Positions 27,048 to 36,720 of a DNA stretch of 64,000 nucleotides are shown here, piece by piece. Position 1 is the first letter of the stretch. Each line of letters begins with the position of its first letter. Made by a program: the position numbers and the translations under genes. The notes under the pieces are model-generated. The model had not been told where the DNA came from. It was given only the letters and a program-made list of their open reading frames with translations, and did no database searches. Origin of the DNA: Betaproteobacteria bacterium (GTDB taxonomy: Bacteria; Pseudomonadota; Gammaproteobacteria; Burkholderiales; Rhodocyclaceae); contig JAPTVL010000047.1 of NCBI GenBank assembly GCA_028065725.1, positions 1-64,000 of the forward strand, written 5' to 3'.

Positions 27048-27674
27048 ATGAAGCCGAAAGCCGCATACTGCACGAGCAGGCTGCTCGCCGCCGCTGTCCT
27101 CGGTAGCGCGAGCCTTTGCTTGTCATCCGCCCTGTCGGCCACGGAACACCCGGCCCGCGAGGCGCAAACCGGGGCCGCGGAAATGGAAGCGCGATGGCTG
27201 GAATTCCAGCAGGCGCTGCTTCCGGAGATCGCGGTCAGGCTCGGCGAGAAGTTCCAGCGCGACTATCCGCACGGCCAGCACCGGCAGGCCGGCATGAAAA
27301 TCCTGGAGGATGCCCGCAAGGCGTTTCGCGCCCAGCAGGAGGCGCGGCTTTCTACGGAAGCGCTTGACGATCCCGCGGGCGACGGCACGTATCGCGACGA
27401 TCTGGTCAAGGCCCTGCGCGCCGACAAGGATGCCGCATACCGCATCGCCCTGATGTATCGCCAGGGTACGCACCGGCTGGCGAAAGATTCGTTGCGCAGC
27501 ACGCAATGGCTGCGCCTTGCTGCCGAACTCGGCAATGGCCGGGCGAGCTGGGAGGTGGCCAACGTCTACAACCGCGACGGCGAAATGGCCGAAGCCGCCA
27601 GGTTCGAGGCCAAGGCTGTCAGGGACGGCTTCCGCATTCCGCCGCGGCTGCCGAACCGCGGTCTGACCAACTGA
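27048..27674 (+). CDS. Secreted Sel1/TPR-like repeat protein
   Basis: A 208-residue protein starting at ATG 27048 behind AAGGAG. It has a long signal peptide (SRLLAAAVLGSASLCLSSAL), a charged helical middle and one or two Sel1-like units near the C-terminus (AAYRIALMYRQGTHRLAKDS, then WLRLAAELGNGRASWEVANV). Sel1 units usually serve in protein contacts. No partner is apparent from the context; the gene stands alone between ureG and the GGDEF/EAL gene. Confidence 0.65.
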   Translation: MKPKAAYCTSRLLAAAVLGSASLCLSSALSATEHPAREAQTGAAEMEARWLEFQQALLPEIAVRLGEKFQRDYPHGQHRQAGMKILEDARKAFRAQQEARLSTEALDDPAGDGTYRDDLVKALRADKDAAYRIALMYRQGTHRLAKDSLRSTQWLRLAAELGNGRASWEVANVYNRDGEMAEAARFEAKAVRDGFRIPPRLPNRGLTN

Positions 27675-27886
27675 CCTGCAGATTCATGCAGGGCCGCTCC
27701 TGCGGACGGCTCGACCGCGAAACGCCAGTGTCGGCACGCCGAACACGCCCTGCGTCGTGACCGCCGCGGTGTTGTCGGCAAGCTTTTGCTTGACCGCCGG
27801 CTCGGCGCCGACGCCGCGCCGCGCTTAATTTTCTTGGTTTGCCGCCGGGCAGGATAAACTTGGGTTGCCGATTGACCGAGAGCACC

Positions 27887-30800
27887 ATGCCCCCGCCCTC
27901 CGAACCGCCCCGTTACAAGCTGATGTCATTGCAGCGCCCGCTGGCCGCGGCGATCGGAATGTTTCTCGTTGCGGCCGTTGCCAGCGGGCTGCTGGTGCGG
28001 CAATCGGAACTGCAGCGCGAGCGGCAACAGCGGGCGCAGGTCGCCGACATCGCAGGCGACCATGCCCACGCGATCCAGCGCAACATCGAGCACGCCCTTT
28101 CCGCCACCTATGCCCTGGCCGCCCTGGTGCGCCAGGGCAAGGGCGAGGTTGCAGATTTCGAAGCCACGGCGCGGCAGATGCTGCCCTTCTATCCCGGCGC
28201 GGCTTCGCTGCAACTGGCGCCGCGCGGCATCGTGCAGCGTATCGTGCCGCTGGCCGGGAACGAGAAGGCGATCGGCCACAATCTGCTGAACGATCCGGCG
28301 CGCAACAAGGAAGCCTTCCTGGCGCGCGATACCGGCAAGCTGACGCTGGCCGGACCATTCAATCTGGTGCAGGGCGGTCTCGGCGCGGTCGGGCGCCTGC
28401 CGGTCTACCTCGACGACGAGAAGCCGCTGTTCTGGGGCTTTACCACCGTGCTGATCCGCTTTCCCGAAGTGCTCAAGGAGGCGCGGCTCGGCTTGATGGA
28501 GGAGCAGGGCTATGCCTATACGCTCTGGCGTGTCCATCCCGACAGCGGCGAGCACCAGGTCATCGCTGCATCCGGCAGCACCGCACTGAGCGCTCCGGTG
28601 GACCAGTCCTTTGCGCTGCCCAACGGCCACTGGACGCTCAGCGTGGCGCCGGTCAGAGGCTGGGGTGATCCCTACGGCATGGCTTTCAAGGCGGCGCTGG
28701 GGCTGCTGTTCAGCCTGTTGCTCGGTTACCTGACGAAGCTGCTGATCGAACTGCGCATGTACGAGCGTAATCTCGAAGCGCTGGTCGGCGAGCGAACCTT
28801 GCAACTGAGTACCAGCGAGCAGCGCATTCGCAACATGAGCGACGCCGCGGGGGCCTATCTGTGGGAGATCGACACGGATATGGTCTATACCTACGTCTCC
28901 GGCCAGTCGGTCAATGTCAAGGGTTATCCGCCCGAGGCCCTGCTCGGCCACACGCCGATGGAGTTCATGCCGAAGGAGGATGTGCCGCCCGTCGGCGAGA
29001 TCGTCAGCCGCGCCATCGCCGACAAGTCCAGCTTCAGGCTGCAGCACCGCGACATCACGCCGGCGGGGGAGCTGTGGTGGGAGGAGGTCTACGGTGCGGT
29101 GTTCTGCGACGCTGCCGGCCGGGTGATCGGTTTGCGCGGCACCGGCATGAGCATCAATGCGCGCAAGCAGGCGGAACAGGAATTGCGCCGCAGCGAACAG
29201 CGCTTCCGAGACATCGCGGAAGTGTCGGCCGACTGGATCTGGGAAGTGGATGCCGAGGGACGCTATACCTGGGTATCGGAAGGCGTGACCAGGATGCTCG
29301 GGTACCAGCCCGCCGAGGTCGTTGGCAGATCCCCGTTCGATTTCATGACGCCCGACGGCGCGCAATCCGTAGGTGCGGCCTTTGCGGATATCGTGGCGCG
29401 CAAGGCGCCGTTCGGCGACCTGGAGAATGTGGTGCTGGGCAAGGACGGCACGCCACACCTCACGCTCACCAGCGGCACGCCGATCCTGGATGCCGATGGC
29501 GGGCTGCTGGGCTACCGCGGCATCGACCGCGACATCAGCGCACGCCGGGCGGCGGAAAACCGCGTCAAGCGCCTGACCAATCTCTATGCCGCCCTGAGCG
29601 AGTGCAATCAGGCCATCGTGCGTTGCACCAGCGCGGCGGAGCTGTTCCCGCATATCTGCCGTGACGTGGTGCGCTTCGGTGGCATGAAGATGGCGTGGAT
29701 CGGTCTGCTGGACGCGGCCAGCCGGGAAATCCGGCCGGCGGCCAGTTTCGGTGCCGGGCTGGCCTATCTGGAGGGCATCCGGATCACGGTGGACGCCGAT
29801 GATCCGCACGGGCGCGGCCCGGCCGGCACCGCGATCCGCGAGGACCGTCCGGTGTGGAACCAGGATTTCCTCAACGATCCGGACACCGCACCCTGGCATG
29901 CACGCGGCGCGCGCTTCGGCTGGGGCGCCGTGGCCTCGCTGCCGCTGCACCGCGGCGGCGCAGTGGTGGGCGCCTTCACCCTGTATGCCGAAGAAATCAA
30001 TGCCTTCGACGAGGAGGCGCGCAAGCTGCTCGAGGAAATGGCCACCGACATCAGCTATGCGCTGGACGGCTTCGAGCGCGATGCCAGCATCAAGCTTGCG
30101 GCCGAGGTGTTCGAGCAGGGCAAGGAAGGCATCATGATCACCGATACCCGCGGCCGCATCGTGCGCATCAACCGCGCCTTCAGCGAGATCACCGGTTACG
30201 CGGAAGCGGAGGCGCTGGGGCAGAGCGCGGGCCTGCTTTCCTCCGGGCGCCACGGCGAGGAGTTCTACCGCGAGATGTGGAACGCGATCGACAGCAGCGG
30301 CCACTGGCAGGGCGAAATCTGGAACCGGCGCAAGGATGGCCACGTCTATCCCGAATGGCTGGCGATCAGCCGCGTGCGCGGCGAAGACGGCCAACCCAGC
30401 CATTACGTCGCCATCTTCAGCGACATCACCCGGCACAAGGAAGCCGAGGCGCGCATCCAGCGTCTGGCGCACTTCGACGCCCTGACCGGGCTGCCCAACC
30501 GCACCCTGCTCCACGACCGCGCCCGTCATGCGATCGGCATGGCGCAGCGCAGCCATGAACAGCTGGCGGTGCTGTTCGTCGACCTCGACCATTTCAAGAA
30601 CATCAATGACACGCTCGGCCACCGCATCGGCGACGAATTGCTGGTCGAAGTCGGTCAGCGCATGAAAGCCCTGGTGCGCAAGGAGGACACCGTGTCGCGT
30701 CAGGGTGGCGACGAATTCATCGCGGTGCTGCCCGGCACCGATGCCAGTGGCGCGGCGCACGTGGCACGCAAGCTGATCGAGGCGATCGCTGCCTCCTACA

Positions 30801-31747
30801 AGGTCGAGCAGTACGAGCTGGTCGTCACTCCCTCGATCGGCATCGCCATGTTCCCCAGTGACGGCGAGGACTTCGACGCCTTGTCCAAGTGCGCCGACAC
30901 CGCCATGTACCGCGCCAAACAGGACGGCCGCAACACCTTCCGCTTTTTCACCCCGGAGATGCAGGAGCATTCGGCGCGCAAGCTGCGGCTCGAAGGCGCG
31001 CTGCGCAATGCGCTGGCGCGCGGCGAGCTGCAACTGCACTACCAGCCGCAGGTGGCTCTCGACGACGGGCGCATCGTCGGCGCCGAGGCCCTGTTGCGCT
31101 GGCGGCATCCCGAACTGGGCGAGGTGCAGCCGGCGGAGTTCGTCCCGGTAGCCGAGGACAGCGGCCTGATCCTGCCGATCGGCGAATGGGTGTTGCGCAC
31201 CGCGGCACGGCAGATGCAAGCCTGGCTCGACGCCGGCATGGCGGCCATGACCATGACGGTCAACCTCTCGGCGGTCCAGTTCCGCCATGTCAACCTGCCG
31301 CAGCGAGTGGAACAGATCCTCGCCGAGGAGGGCCTGGCCGCGCAGCATCTGGAACTGGAACTTACCGAAAGCGTGGCGATGGATGATCCGCTCGCCGCCA
31401 TTGCCGTGATGGACGACCTGCATGCGCGCGGCATCCGGCTGTCGATCGACGACTTCGGCACCGGCTACTCCTCGCTGAGCTACCTCAAGCGCTTCCAGGT
31501 CTATAAGCTCAAGATCGACCAGTCATTCGTGCGCGACATCAGCGTGGACCCGGAAGACCGTGCCATCGTCAGCGCCGTCATCAGCCTGGCCAACAGCCTC
31601 GGCTTGCGCACCATCGCCGAGGGCGTGGAGACCGAAGGCCAGCTGGTGTTCCTGCGCGAACAGGGCTGCCACGAGGTGCAGGGCTATTACTTCAGCATGC
31701 CCTTGCCGCCCGAGCAGTTCGAAACCTTCATGCGCGGACGGCGCTAA
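27887..31747 (+). CDS. CHASE-PAS-PAS-GAF-PAS-GGDEF-EAL signalling protein
   Basis: A 1286-residue inner-membrane protein starting at ATG 27887. Order: TM1 (about 18-38), CHASE-type periplasmic sensor (50-255), TM2 (263-290), PAS (315-420), PAS (438-551), GAF (565-728), PAS (735-852), GGDEF (858-1020) and EAL (1035-1280). The cyclase site reads RQGGDEFIAVL, intact. The phosphodiesterase site has EALLRWRHPE, and the later DDFGTGYSSLSYLKRF and KIDQSFVRD are intact too, so both making and breaking of cyclic di-GMP are possible. Upstream, 210 bp hold no gene. The input signal is unknown. Confidence 0.92.
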   Translation: MPPPSEPPRYKLMSLQRPLAAAIGMFLVAAVASGLLVRQSELQRERQQRAQVADIAGDHAHAIQRNIEHALSATYALAALVRQGKGEVADFEATARQMLPFYPGAASLQLAPRGIVQRIVPLAGNEKAIGHNLLNDPARNKEAFLARDTGKLTLAGPFNLVQGGLGAVGRLPVYLDDEKPLFWGFTTVLIRFPEVLKEARLGLMEEQGYAYTLWRVHPDSGEHQVIAASGSTALSAPVDQSFALPNGHWTLSVAPVRGWGDPYGMAFKAALGLLFSLLLGYLTKLLIELRMYERNLEALVGERTLQLSTSEQRIRNMSDAAGAYLWEIDTDMVYTYVSGQSVNVKGYPPEALLGHTPMEFMPKEDVPPVGEIVSRAIADKSSFRLQHRDITPAGELWWEEVYGAVFCDAAGRVIGLRGTGMSINARKQAEQELRRSEQRFRDIAEVSADWIWEVDAEGRYTWVSEGVTRMLGYQPAEVVGRSPFDFMTPDGAQSVGAAFADIVARKAPFGDLENVVLGKDGTPHLTLTSGTPILDADGGLLGYRGIDRDISARRAAENRVKRLTNLYAALSECNQAIVRCTSAAELFPHICRDVVRFGGMKMAWIGLLDAASREIRPAASFGAGLAYLEGIRITVDADDPHGRGPAGTAIREDRPVWNQDFLNDPDTAPWHARGARFGWGAVASLPLHRGGAVVGAFTLYAEEINAFDEEARKLLEEMATDISYALDGFERDASIKLAAEVFEQGKEGIMITDTRGRIVRINRAFSEITGYAEAEALGQSAGLLSSGRHGEEFYREMWNAIDSSGHWQGEIWNRRKDGHVYPEWLAISRVRGEDGQPSHYVAIFSDITRHKEAEARIQRLAHFDALTGLPNRTLLHDRARHAIGMAQRSHEQLAVLFVDLDHFKNINDTLGHRIGDELLVEVGQRMKALVRKEDTVSRQGGDEFIAVLPGTDASGAAHVARKLIEAIAASYKVEQYELVVTPSIGIAMFPSDGEDFDALSKCADTAMYRAKQDGRNTFRFFTPEMQEHSARKLRLEGALRNALARGELQLHYQPQVALDDGRIVGAEALLRWRHPELGEVQPAEFVPVAEDSGLILPIGEWVLRTAARQMQAWLDAGMAAMTMTVNLSAVQFRHVNLPQRVEQILAEEGLAAQHLELELTESVAMDDPLAAIAVMDDLHARGIRLSIDDFGTGYSSLSYLKRFQVYKLKIDQSFVRDISVDPEDRAIVSAVISLANSLGLRTIAEGVETEGQLVFLREQGCHEVQGYYFSMPLPPEQFETFMRGRR

Positions 31748-31848
31748 GCGGCGCATCCGCCTTGCGTTGCGCTCCGGGTGGCGCTGGGGCGCCGTCGGTT
31801 CGGTATGCTTGCTAGACTGGGGCCTTGCCGAAATCGGGACCACTACCC

Positions 31849-32436
31849 ATGAATGATCGCATTCGCCATTTGCTGGACCAGATGGCCGCACTCGAAACGG
31901 ATCTGCGCGTGGCGCTGCAGGAACAGGAAGCCGGCGTGCTGTTCGAGATCAAGGGCAGGCGCGTCGAATTCGAGCAGTCGATCCGGGAGGCGCATCGTCG
32001 CCTCAAGTCGGGATTTTTCCACTGGCTGGTCACCTATCGTCCGCAGAACCTGATCACCGGGCCGATCATCTATTCCATGATCGTGCCGCTGGTGCTGCTC
32101 GATCTGTGCGTCAGCTTCTACCAGGCCACCTGTTTCCCGATCTACGGCGTAGCCAGGGTGCGCCGCGGCGATTACATCGTGTTTGACCGGCAGCAACTCG
32201 AATACCTGAATTTCATCGAGAAATTCCACTGCACCTATTGCGCCTACGGCGCCGGTCTGATCGCCTACGTCGCGGAGATCGTGGCGCGTACCGAGGAATA
32301 TTTTTGCCCGATCAAGCACGCGCGCAAGATGCTCGGCACCCACGCGCGCTATGCGCGCTTCCTCGATTATGGCGACGCCGCCGACTACGAGCAGCGACTC
32401 GAAGCGTTCCGCGTCGGCCTTGGCAGGAAAGGGTGA
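31849..32436 (+). CDS. Conserved membrane-associated protein, unknown
   Basis: The 195-residue protein begins with a coiled N-terminal 55 residues (LLDQMAALETDLRVALQEQE), then a hydrophobic segment (IIYSMIVPLVLLDLCVSFYQ) and a conserved C-terminal part with CTYC and FCPIKHARKML. The pattern is that of a proteobacterial conserved hypothetical family; the three cysteines could bind metal or heme, but that is only a guess. It lies 101 bp after the GGDEF/EAL gene. Confidence 0.65.
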   Translation: MNDRIRHLLDQMAALETDLRVALQEQEAGVLFEIKGRRVEFEQSIREAHRRLKSGFFHWLVTYRPQNLITGPIIYSMIVPLVLLDLCVSFYQATCFPIYGVARVRRGDYIVFDRQQLEYLNFIEKFHCTYCAYGAGLIAYVAEIVARTEEYFCPIKHARKMLGTHARYARFLDYGDAADYEQRLEAFRVGLGRKG

Positions 32437-32479
32437 TGTTGGCCATAATGAACGCTGCGGGGTAGGCGAAAGAACCGAT

Positions 32480-32842
32480 ATGAAAGCACTGCTGGGCACC
32501 CTCATCCTGTTACTTGTCATCGGCAGCAACGCCGCCATGGCGCAGCGGGCGGCGCTGGTCAAGGGGCCGCCGGCGATTTCCTGCGGCGCCTATGTCGAGT
32601 CCCGGCTGGACGAGGGCGCGCTGGGACCGAACGCGATCCAGATGTTTTCGTGGGTGCAGGGCTATCTGAGCGCCTACAACAACTACTCGAAATACCCGGT
32701 GGTCGACGTTCCCTCGTTTGCCGGCATCGCCGCCTTCCTCGACAAGTACTGCCAGGAAAATCCGCTGCACCATGTGGCCCACGGCATCGATTCGCTGCTG
32801 GCCGAACTGGGCGGGTACAAGCAGCCCTACATCGGCAAGTGA
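32480..32842 (+). CDS. Small secreted protein, HdeA/Rap1a-like
   Basis: The 120-residue protein has a signal peptide (KALLGTLILLLVIGSNAAMA) and a mature helical domain with two cysteines (SCGAYVESR and DKYCQENP), likely a disulfide. WVQGYLSAYN resembles the signature of Rap1a/Tai-like and HdeA-like proteins, small periplasmic helical proteins. No effector is adjacent, so an immunity role is not supported. Converges with the SCO1-like gene. Confidence 0.6.
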   Translation: MKALLGTLILLLVIGSNAAMAQRAALVKGPPAISCGAYVESRLDEGALGPNAIQMFSWVQGYLSAYNNYSKYPVVDVPSFAGIAAFLDKYCQENPLHHVAHGIDSLLAELGGYKQPYIGK

Positions 32843-32865
32843 GCGGCACGCGGGATCCTGCCAGC

Positions 32866-33459
32866 TCAGGGTTGCAGCAGCAGGCGGCGCAGGTCCGCGG
32901 CGAGCTGGGCGGCGGACAGCGTGTCGCGCAACAGCAGGCGCAGCCTTCCGCGCGCATCGTAGGCGTAGCTGAACACCGCGTGGTCGATACTGTAGCTGCT
33001 GCCGTCGGCTGCCGGCACCTTGCGAAAATAGATGCGGAATTTCAGGGCCAGTTCGGGCGTGGCGGCGGCCGAGGTGTACAGGCCGAGGAAGGAAGGATCG
33101 AAGGTGGTGACGTATTCCTTGAGCGCCGCCGGCACGTCGCGCTCGGGGTCGAGCGTGACGAACAGCACCTGCACCCGTTTCGCATCGTCGCCGAGCAGCT
33201 GCATGGTTTCGGCCAGGCGCGCCAGCGTCAGCGGGCAGAAATTTGGACATTGCAGATAGCCGAAGAACAGCACCACGGCCTTGCCGCGAAAGTCCGCCAG
33301 CGTGCGCGGACGTCCGTCGTGGTCGGTCAGCGCAAAATCCTGCGCGTAGCTCCTGGTATGGCCGATATCGACACCATTGAAGTCGCTCGCCGCCGCGGTC
33401 GTGCCGGCGCAAAACAGAACGGCGAGCAGCCGGCAAACGAGGCGGGCAAGATCTCTCAT
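32866..33459 (-). CDS. SCO1/SenC-family copper/thioredoxin-like protein
   Basis: SCO proteins help assemble the CuA site of cytochrome oxidase or act as thiol-disulfide proteins. The 197-residue protein has a signal anchor (LARLVCRLLAVLFCAGTTAA), FRGKAVVLFFGYLQCPNFCP with the CxxxC copper motif, FVTLDPERDVP and the later copper-ligand His in SSYSIDHAVFSYAY. I start it at ATG 33459 at the signal peptide; the longer frame has no support. No oxidase genes are nearby. Confidence 0.85.
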   Translation of the reverse strand: MRDLARLVCRLLAVLFCAGTTAAASDFNGVDIGHTRSYAQDFALTDHDGRPRTLADFRGKAVVLFFGYLQCPNFCPLTLARLAETMQLLGDDAKRVQVLFVTLDPERDVPAALKEYVTTFDPSFLGLYTSAAATPELALKFRIYFRKVPAADGSSYSIDHAVFSYAYDARGRLRLLLRDTLSAAQLAADLRRLLLQP

Positions 33460-33513
33460 GCGGCGAGGGTAACCCATTCGCGGCGAAATCAGGCGTGCTG
33501 CACCGTACCGGGC

Positions 33514-33540
33514 GCCGTCCCGCCGGCGCCGACTGTTGCC
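33514..33540 (+). repeat. Short interspersed motif, copy 3
   Basis: CGTCCCGCCGGCGCCGACTG lies between the divergent SCO1-like gene and the periplasmic gene at 33606. It shares GCCGGCGCCGACT with the other copies and is the most diverged of the six. Confidence 0.4.
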
Positions 33541-33605
33541 GGGGGCGGTTTTGCTGGCAAAATGCAACGCATTGCAGGTGCGGCGGCGAGGAGGGAGACC
33601 AGGTG

Positions 33606-34472
33606 ATGCGACGGGGGATCGGCGGGCTGGCGTTGGCGGTGGTCGTTCTGTCCATGTCGGCCGCGGCGCAGACCGCGCCCGACCCCGATCATCAGCGGCG
33701 GCTTGCCGAGCAGAAGCTCAAGCTGGTCGAGATGCTGGTCAATTCCCCGGCGGCGCAGGCCTCGGCGGCGAGCAGGGATGCCGAAACCGCGACCCTGATC
33801 GAACGCGGCAGGGGCCTGCTCAAGAACGCCAGGGAGTCCCTTGCGGCGCAGCGCTACGGCGAGGCCGGGCAGGCGCTGGACGAGGCCCTGCGCAGCGTGT
33901 CCAAGGCCAACAGCCGCAATGCCGGCGGACTCTCCGACAGCGTACAGAAGCAGCGCCTGCAGGACATGGGCGAGCAGGTGACGACCTATCGCGGCTCGCT
34001 GGTCGAACTGACCCGGAATCCCAAGCTGGCCGCCGCGGCGCAGGCCGCGCTGCTGCGCGTCGATACCCTGGCCGAGGAATCGCGCCGGCTGGCGGCGGCC
34101 GGGCGCCTGGGCGACGCCAACAAGAAGATGGCGGAATCCTACAAGACCGCGGTGGAGGAAATCTCGCGCCTGCGCGCCGGCGAGGTAGTGACCCTGTCGC
34201 TCAAGTTCGATTCGCCGATGGCGGAGTATGCCTACGAGCAGAAGCGCTTCCAGTCCAACGAGATCCTGGTCGGCATGATGATCGCCGAGGGCCGCGCCGA
34301 AGGCGACAAGCGGCGCACGGTCGATGGCTTCATCCAGGAAGCTGGCCGACTCAAGGCCAGCGCGGTCGACCACGCGATGAACAACAATCACACGGAAGCC
34401 GTGGCGGCCATGGAAAAGGCCTTCGTCCAGCTCAATCGCGCGCTGCAGGCGATGGGCGTGCCGGCCTTCTAG
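33606..34472 (+). CDS. Periplasmic coiled-coil protein, unknown
   Basis: A 288-residue protein with a signal peptide (GGLALAVVVLSMSAAAQT) and an almost all-helical mature part rich in Ala, Glu, Lys and Arg (KLKLVEMLVNSPAAQAS, then KNARESLAAQRYGEAGQALD). AGGAGGGAGA lies before ATG 33606. No catalytic motif is seen. It ends 12 bp before the tandem PilJ-type protein and probably forms an operon with it and the multicopper oxidase. I do not recognise the family. Confidence 0.65.
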   Translation: MRRGIGGLALAVVVLSMSAAAQTAPDPDHQRRLAEQKLKLVEMLVNSPAAQASAASRDAETATLIERGRGLLKNARESLAAQRYGEAGQALDEALRSVSKANSRNAGGLSDSVQKQRLQDMGEQVTTYRGSLVELTRNPKLAAAAQAALLRVDTLAEESRRLAAAGRLGDANKKMAESYKTAVEEISRLRAGEVVTLSLKFDSPMAEYAYEQKRFQSNEILVGMMIAEGRAEGDKRRTVDGFIQEAGRLKASAVDHAMNNNHTEAVAAMEKAFVQLNRALQAMGVPAF

Positions 34473-34484
34473 GGGAAGAAGCAG

Positions 34485-35243
34485 ATGCTGCGATCGATAT
34501 GGCTTTTGGTTTTGTGTCTGGCGGCGCTGCCGGCTCAGGCCGCGGGTGACGCCGAGGCGATCAACCTTGCCGGCCAGCAGCGCATGCTGTCGCAGCGCAT
34601 CGTCAAGTCCTGGTGCCAGATCGGGCTCAACGTGCAGCCCGGCGTGTCGAAGCGCCAGCTCGACGAATCGTTGCGCCGCTTCGAGGACAACCTCAAGGCG
34701 CTTGAGGGCGTCGCCGCCGGCAGCGAAGCGCGCGGCGCGCTGGCCGGGCTGCGCGCCGCCTGGGCGCCGCTGCGCACTTCGGCGCTGGGCGTGATCCGCC
34801 AGGCCGACGCGGCGCTGCTCGACGCCCGTGCCGAGGACGTGCTGATGGCGGCGGAGCGCCTGACGCGCGCGCTGCAGGACCAGTCGGCCGCGCCGGTGAG
34901 CCGCTGGGTGAACCTCGCCGGGCGCCAGCGCATGCTCTCGCAGCGCCTGGTCAAGGTTTACATGCTGCGCCAGTGGGGCGTGGACAACGCGCGCCTGCGC
35001 GACGAACTGGACTCGGTGCAGAACGAGTTTTCCGGAGCGCTGGCCAGCATGCAGCAGCGCGCCGGCAACAGCGCGGCGGTACGCGAGGAAGTCGACAAGC
35101 TGGCGCTGCAGTGGGAGTGGCTGCGCACCGCGCTGGCCACCGAAGGCGCCGAATCCTTCCGCCTGATCCTGGCCGAAGGCGGCGACGCCGTGCTGGAACT
35201 GGCCGACCAAGTGACGCTGCTTTATCAACAGTCCGCGCCCTGA
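34485..35243 (+). CDS. Periplasmic protein with two PilJ/NarX-type sensor domains
   Basis: The 252-residue protein has a signal peptide (LRSIWLLVLCLAALPAQAA) and two copies of a helical module, each opened by a matching box: INLAGQQRMLSQRIVK (about residue 25) and VNLAGRQRMLSQRLVK (about residue 144). This box resembles the nitrate-binding P-box of NarX/NarQ and the N-terminal domain of PilJ-type chemoreceptors. There is no membrane segment after the signal and no transmitter, so it is a soluble periplasmic ligand binder. It stands 17 bp before the multicopper oxidase. Confidence 0.78.
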   Translation: MLRSIWLLVLCLAALPAQAAGDAEAINLAGQQRMLSQRIVKSWCQIGLNVQPGVSKRQLDESLRRFEDNLKALEGVAAGSEARGALAGLRAAWAPLRTSALGVIRQADAALLDARAEDVLMAAERLTRALQDQSAAPVSRWVNLAGRQRMLSQRLVKVYMLRQWGVDNARLRDELDSVQNEFSGALASMQQRAGNSAAVREEVDKLALQWEWLRTALATEGAESFRLILAEGGDAVLELADQVTLLYQQSAP

Positions 35244-35260
35244 ACCACGGAGAACCCGCG

Positions 35261-36697
35261 ATGCCTTCCCGCCGCCATTTCCTGCAGACCGCCGCCGCGT
35301 TCGGCGCCACGCTCGCACTGCCGGCCGGCGCCGCCCCGGCCGCGCGCAAGGAAAGCCGCATCGAGCTGATTCCCGCCGCCTATCCGGTCGCGCTCGATCC
35401 CGCCAGCACGGTGCGCACCGGGGTCTGGAGCTTCAACGGGGCTTTCCCCGGTCCCATGCTGCGCTTTCGTCGCGGCGACACTGCCCACATCGCGGTGAGC
35501 AACCAGCTGCCGCGCGAAACCACGGTGCACTGGCACGGCCTGCGCGTGCCCAACGGCATGGACGGCGTGCCCGGCGTGACCCAGGTGGCGATACCCGTCG
35601 GTGGTCGCTTCGACTATCGCTTCGAGCTGCGCGACTCCGGCACCTACTGGTACCACCCGCACCAGGCCAGCTTCGAGCAGGTGCCGCGCGGCCTCTACGG
35701 TGCGCTGATCGTCGAGGAAGACAAGCCGCCGCGGGTGGATCAGGACGTGGTCTGGGTGCTGTCCGATATCAAGCTCGACGAGCAGATGCAGCAGGTCGAG
35801 GACTTCGGCCGCATCCTCGACGTCGCCAACGAGGGGCGCCGCGGCAGCCACCTGCTGGTCAATGGCCAACTCGCCGGGCCCGAGCGCAGGATCGAGGTGC
35901 GCTCCGGCGCACGGCTGCGCCTGCGCCTGATCAATGCCGCCTCGGCGCGCATCTTCCAGCTTTCCATTGCGGGCCACGCCGCGCGTATCGTTGCCTGGGA
36001 CGGCCAGGGCGTGACGCCGCAACCCGTGCCGGCGCAGGGCCTGGTGCTGGGGCCGGGCATGCGCGTCGACCTGGTCATCGACTGCATGGGCAAGCCCGGC
36101 CAGCGGTTCGAGCTGCGCGATGCCGGCCGGCCCAAGCTGGCCAGCGCGGTGCTCGGCACCTTGGTCTATTCCGCCCGGCCGGCGCTGCGCAGCCGGCCGC
36201 TGACGACGCCGATCGCGGTGCCGCCCAATGCGCTGCCGGAGCCGAAGCCGGGTCAGTCCAGCGACCACTACATCATCTTCCAGGGCGGCATGCGCGGCAC
36301 GCCGGTGATCGGCAGCATCGACGGCAAGGCCTCGCGCATCCAGGACATCATGGCCCGCGAGGGCCTGGCCTGGACCATGAACTACAACGCCCAGCACGAG
36401 CACGCGCTGATGCACGAGCCGCTGCTGCACCTGCGCAAGGGCGAGCACGTGATCCTGCACATGATGAACGAAACCGACTTCGTCCATCCGATGCACCTGC
36501 ACGGCCATTTCTTCCGCGTGCTGGCGGTGGATGGCGTCGCCAATCCGCAGCGCGAATGGCGCGACACCGTGCTGATGGCACCGCGCCAGAGTATTGATGT
36601 CGCCTTCGTCGCCGACAGCCCCGGCGAATGGATGTACCACTGCCACATCCTCGATCACGCTGCCGGCGGCATGATGGGCACCATCCTGGTCGAGTAG
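35261..36697 (+). CDS. Multicopper oxidase, Tat-exported
   Basis: The 478-residue protein starts MPSRRHFLQTAAAFGATLAL, a twin-arginine signal. All copper ligands are visible: TVHWHGLRVPNG, YWYHPHQA, HPMHLHGHFF and YHCHILDHAAGGMM (His-Cys-His with a Met axial ligand, type 1 copper). It has three cupredoxin domains, as in CueO, SufI and CotA types, and may detoxify Cu(I) or oxidise Mn or phenolics. The context, a periplasmic operon with a nitrate-box protein, does not settle the substrate. Confidence 0.9.
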   Translation: MPSRRHFLQTAAAFGATLALPAGAAPAARKESRIELIPAAYPVALDPASTVRTGVWSFNGAFPGPMLRFRRGDTAHIAVSNQLPRETTVHWHGLRVPNGMDGVPGVTQVAIPVGGRFDYRFELRDSGTYWYHPHQASFEQVPRGLYGALIVEEDKPPRVDQDVVWVLSDIKLDEQMQQVEDFGRILDVANEGRRGSHLLVNGQLAGPERRIEVRSGARLRLRLINAASARIFQLSIAGHAARIVAWDGQGVTPQPVPAQGLVLGPGMRVDLVIDCMGKPGQRFELRDAGRPKLASAVLGTLVYSARPALRSRPLTTPIAVPPNALPEPKPGQSSDHYIIFQGGMRGTPVIGSIDGKASRIQDIMAREGLAWTMNYNAQHEHALMHEPLLHLRKGEHVILHMMNETDFVHPMHLHGHFFRVLAVDGVANPQREWRDTVLMAPRQSIDVAFVADSPGEWMYHCHILDHAAGGMMGTILVE

Positions 36698-36720
36698 GAG
36701 GCAGGCGTCGCCGCGGCGGC

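Noticed and set aside
27926..31423. 1165-residue open frame antisense to the GGDEF/EAL gene
   Set aside because: High GC removes stops on the opposite strand. The translation has no domains, whereas the plus strand has a complete set of motifs.
32480..32842. Type VI secretion immunity protein
   Set aside because: Only a weak Rap1a/Tai-like resemblance and no toxin or secretion gene nearby.
33489..35318. 609-residue antisense frame over the coiled-coil and tandem-sensor genes
   Set aside because: Composition is that of a GC-rich shadow frame (Gln, Arg and His rich) and both sense genes have signal peptides and ribosome binding sites.
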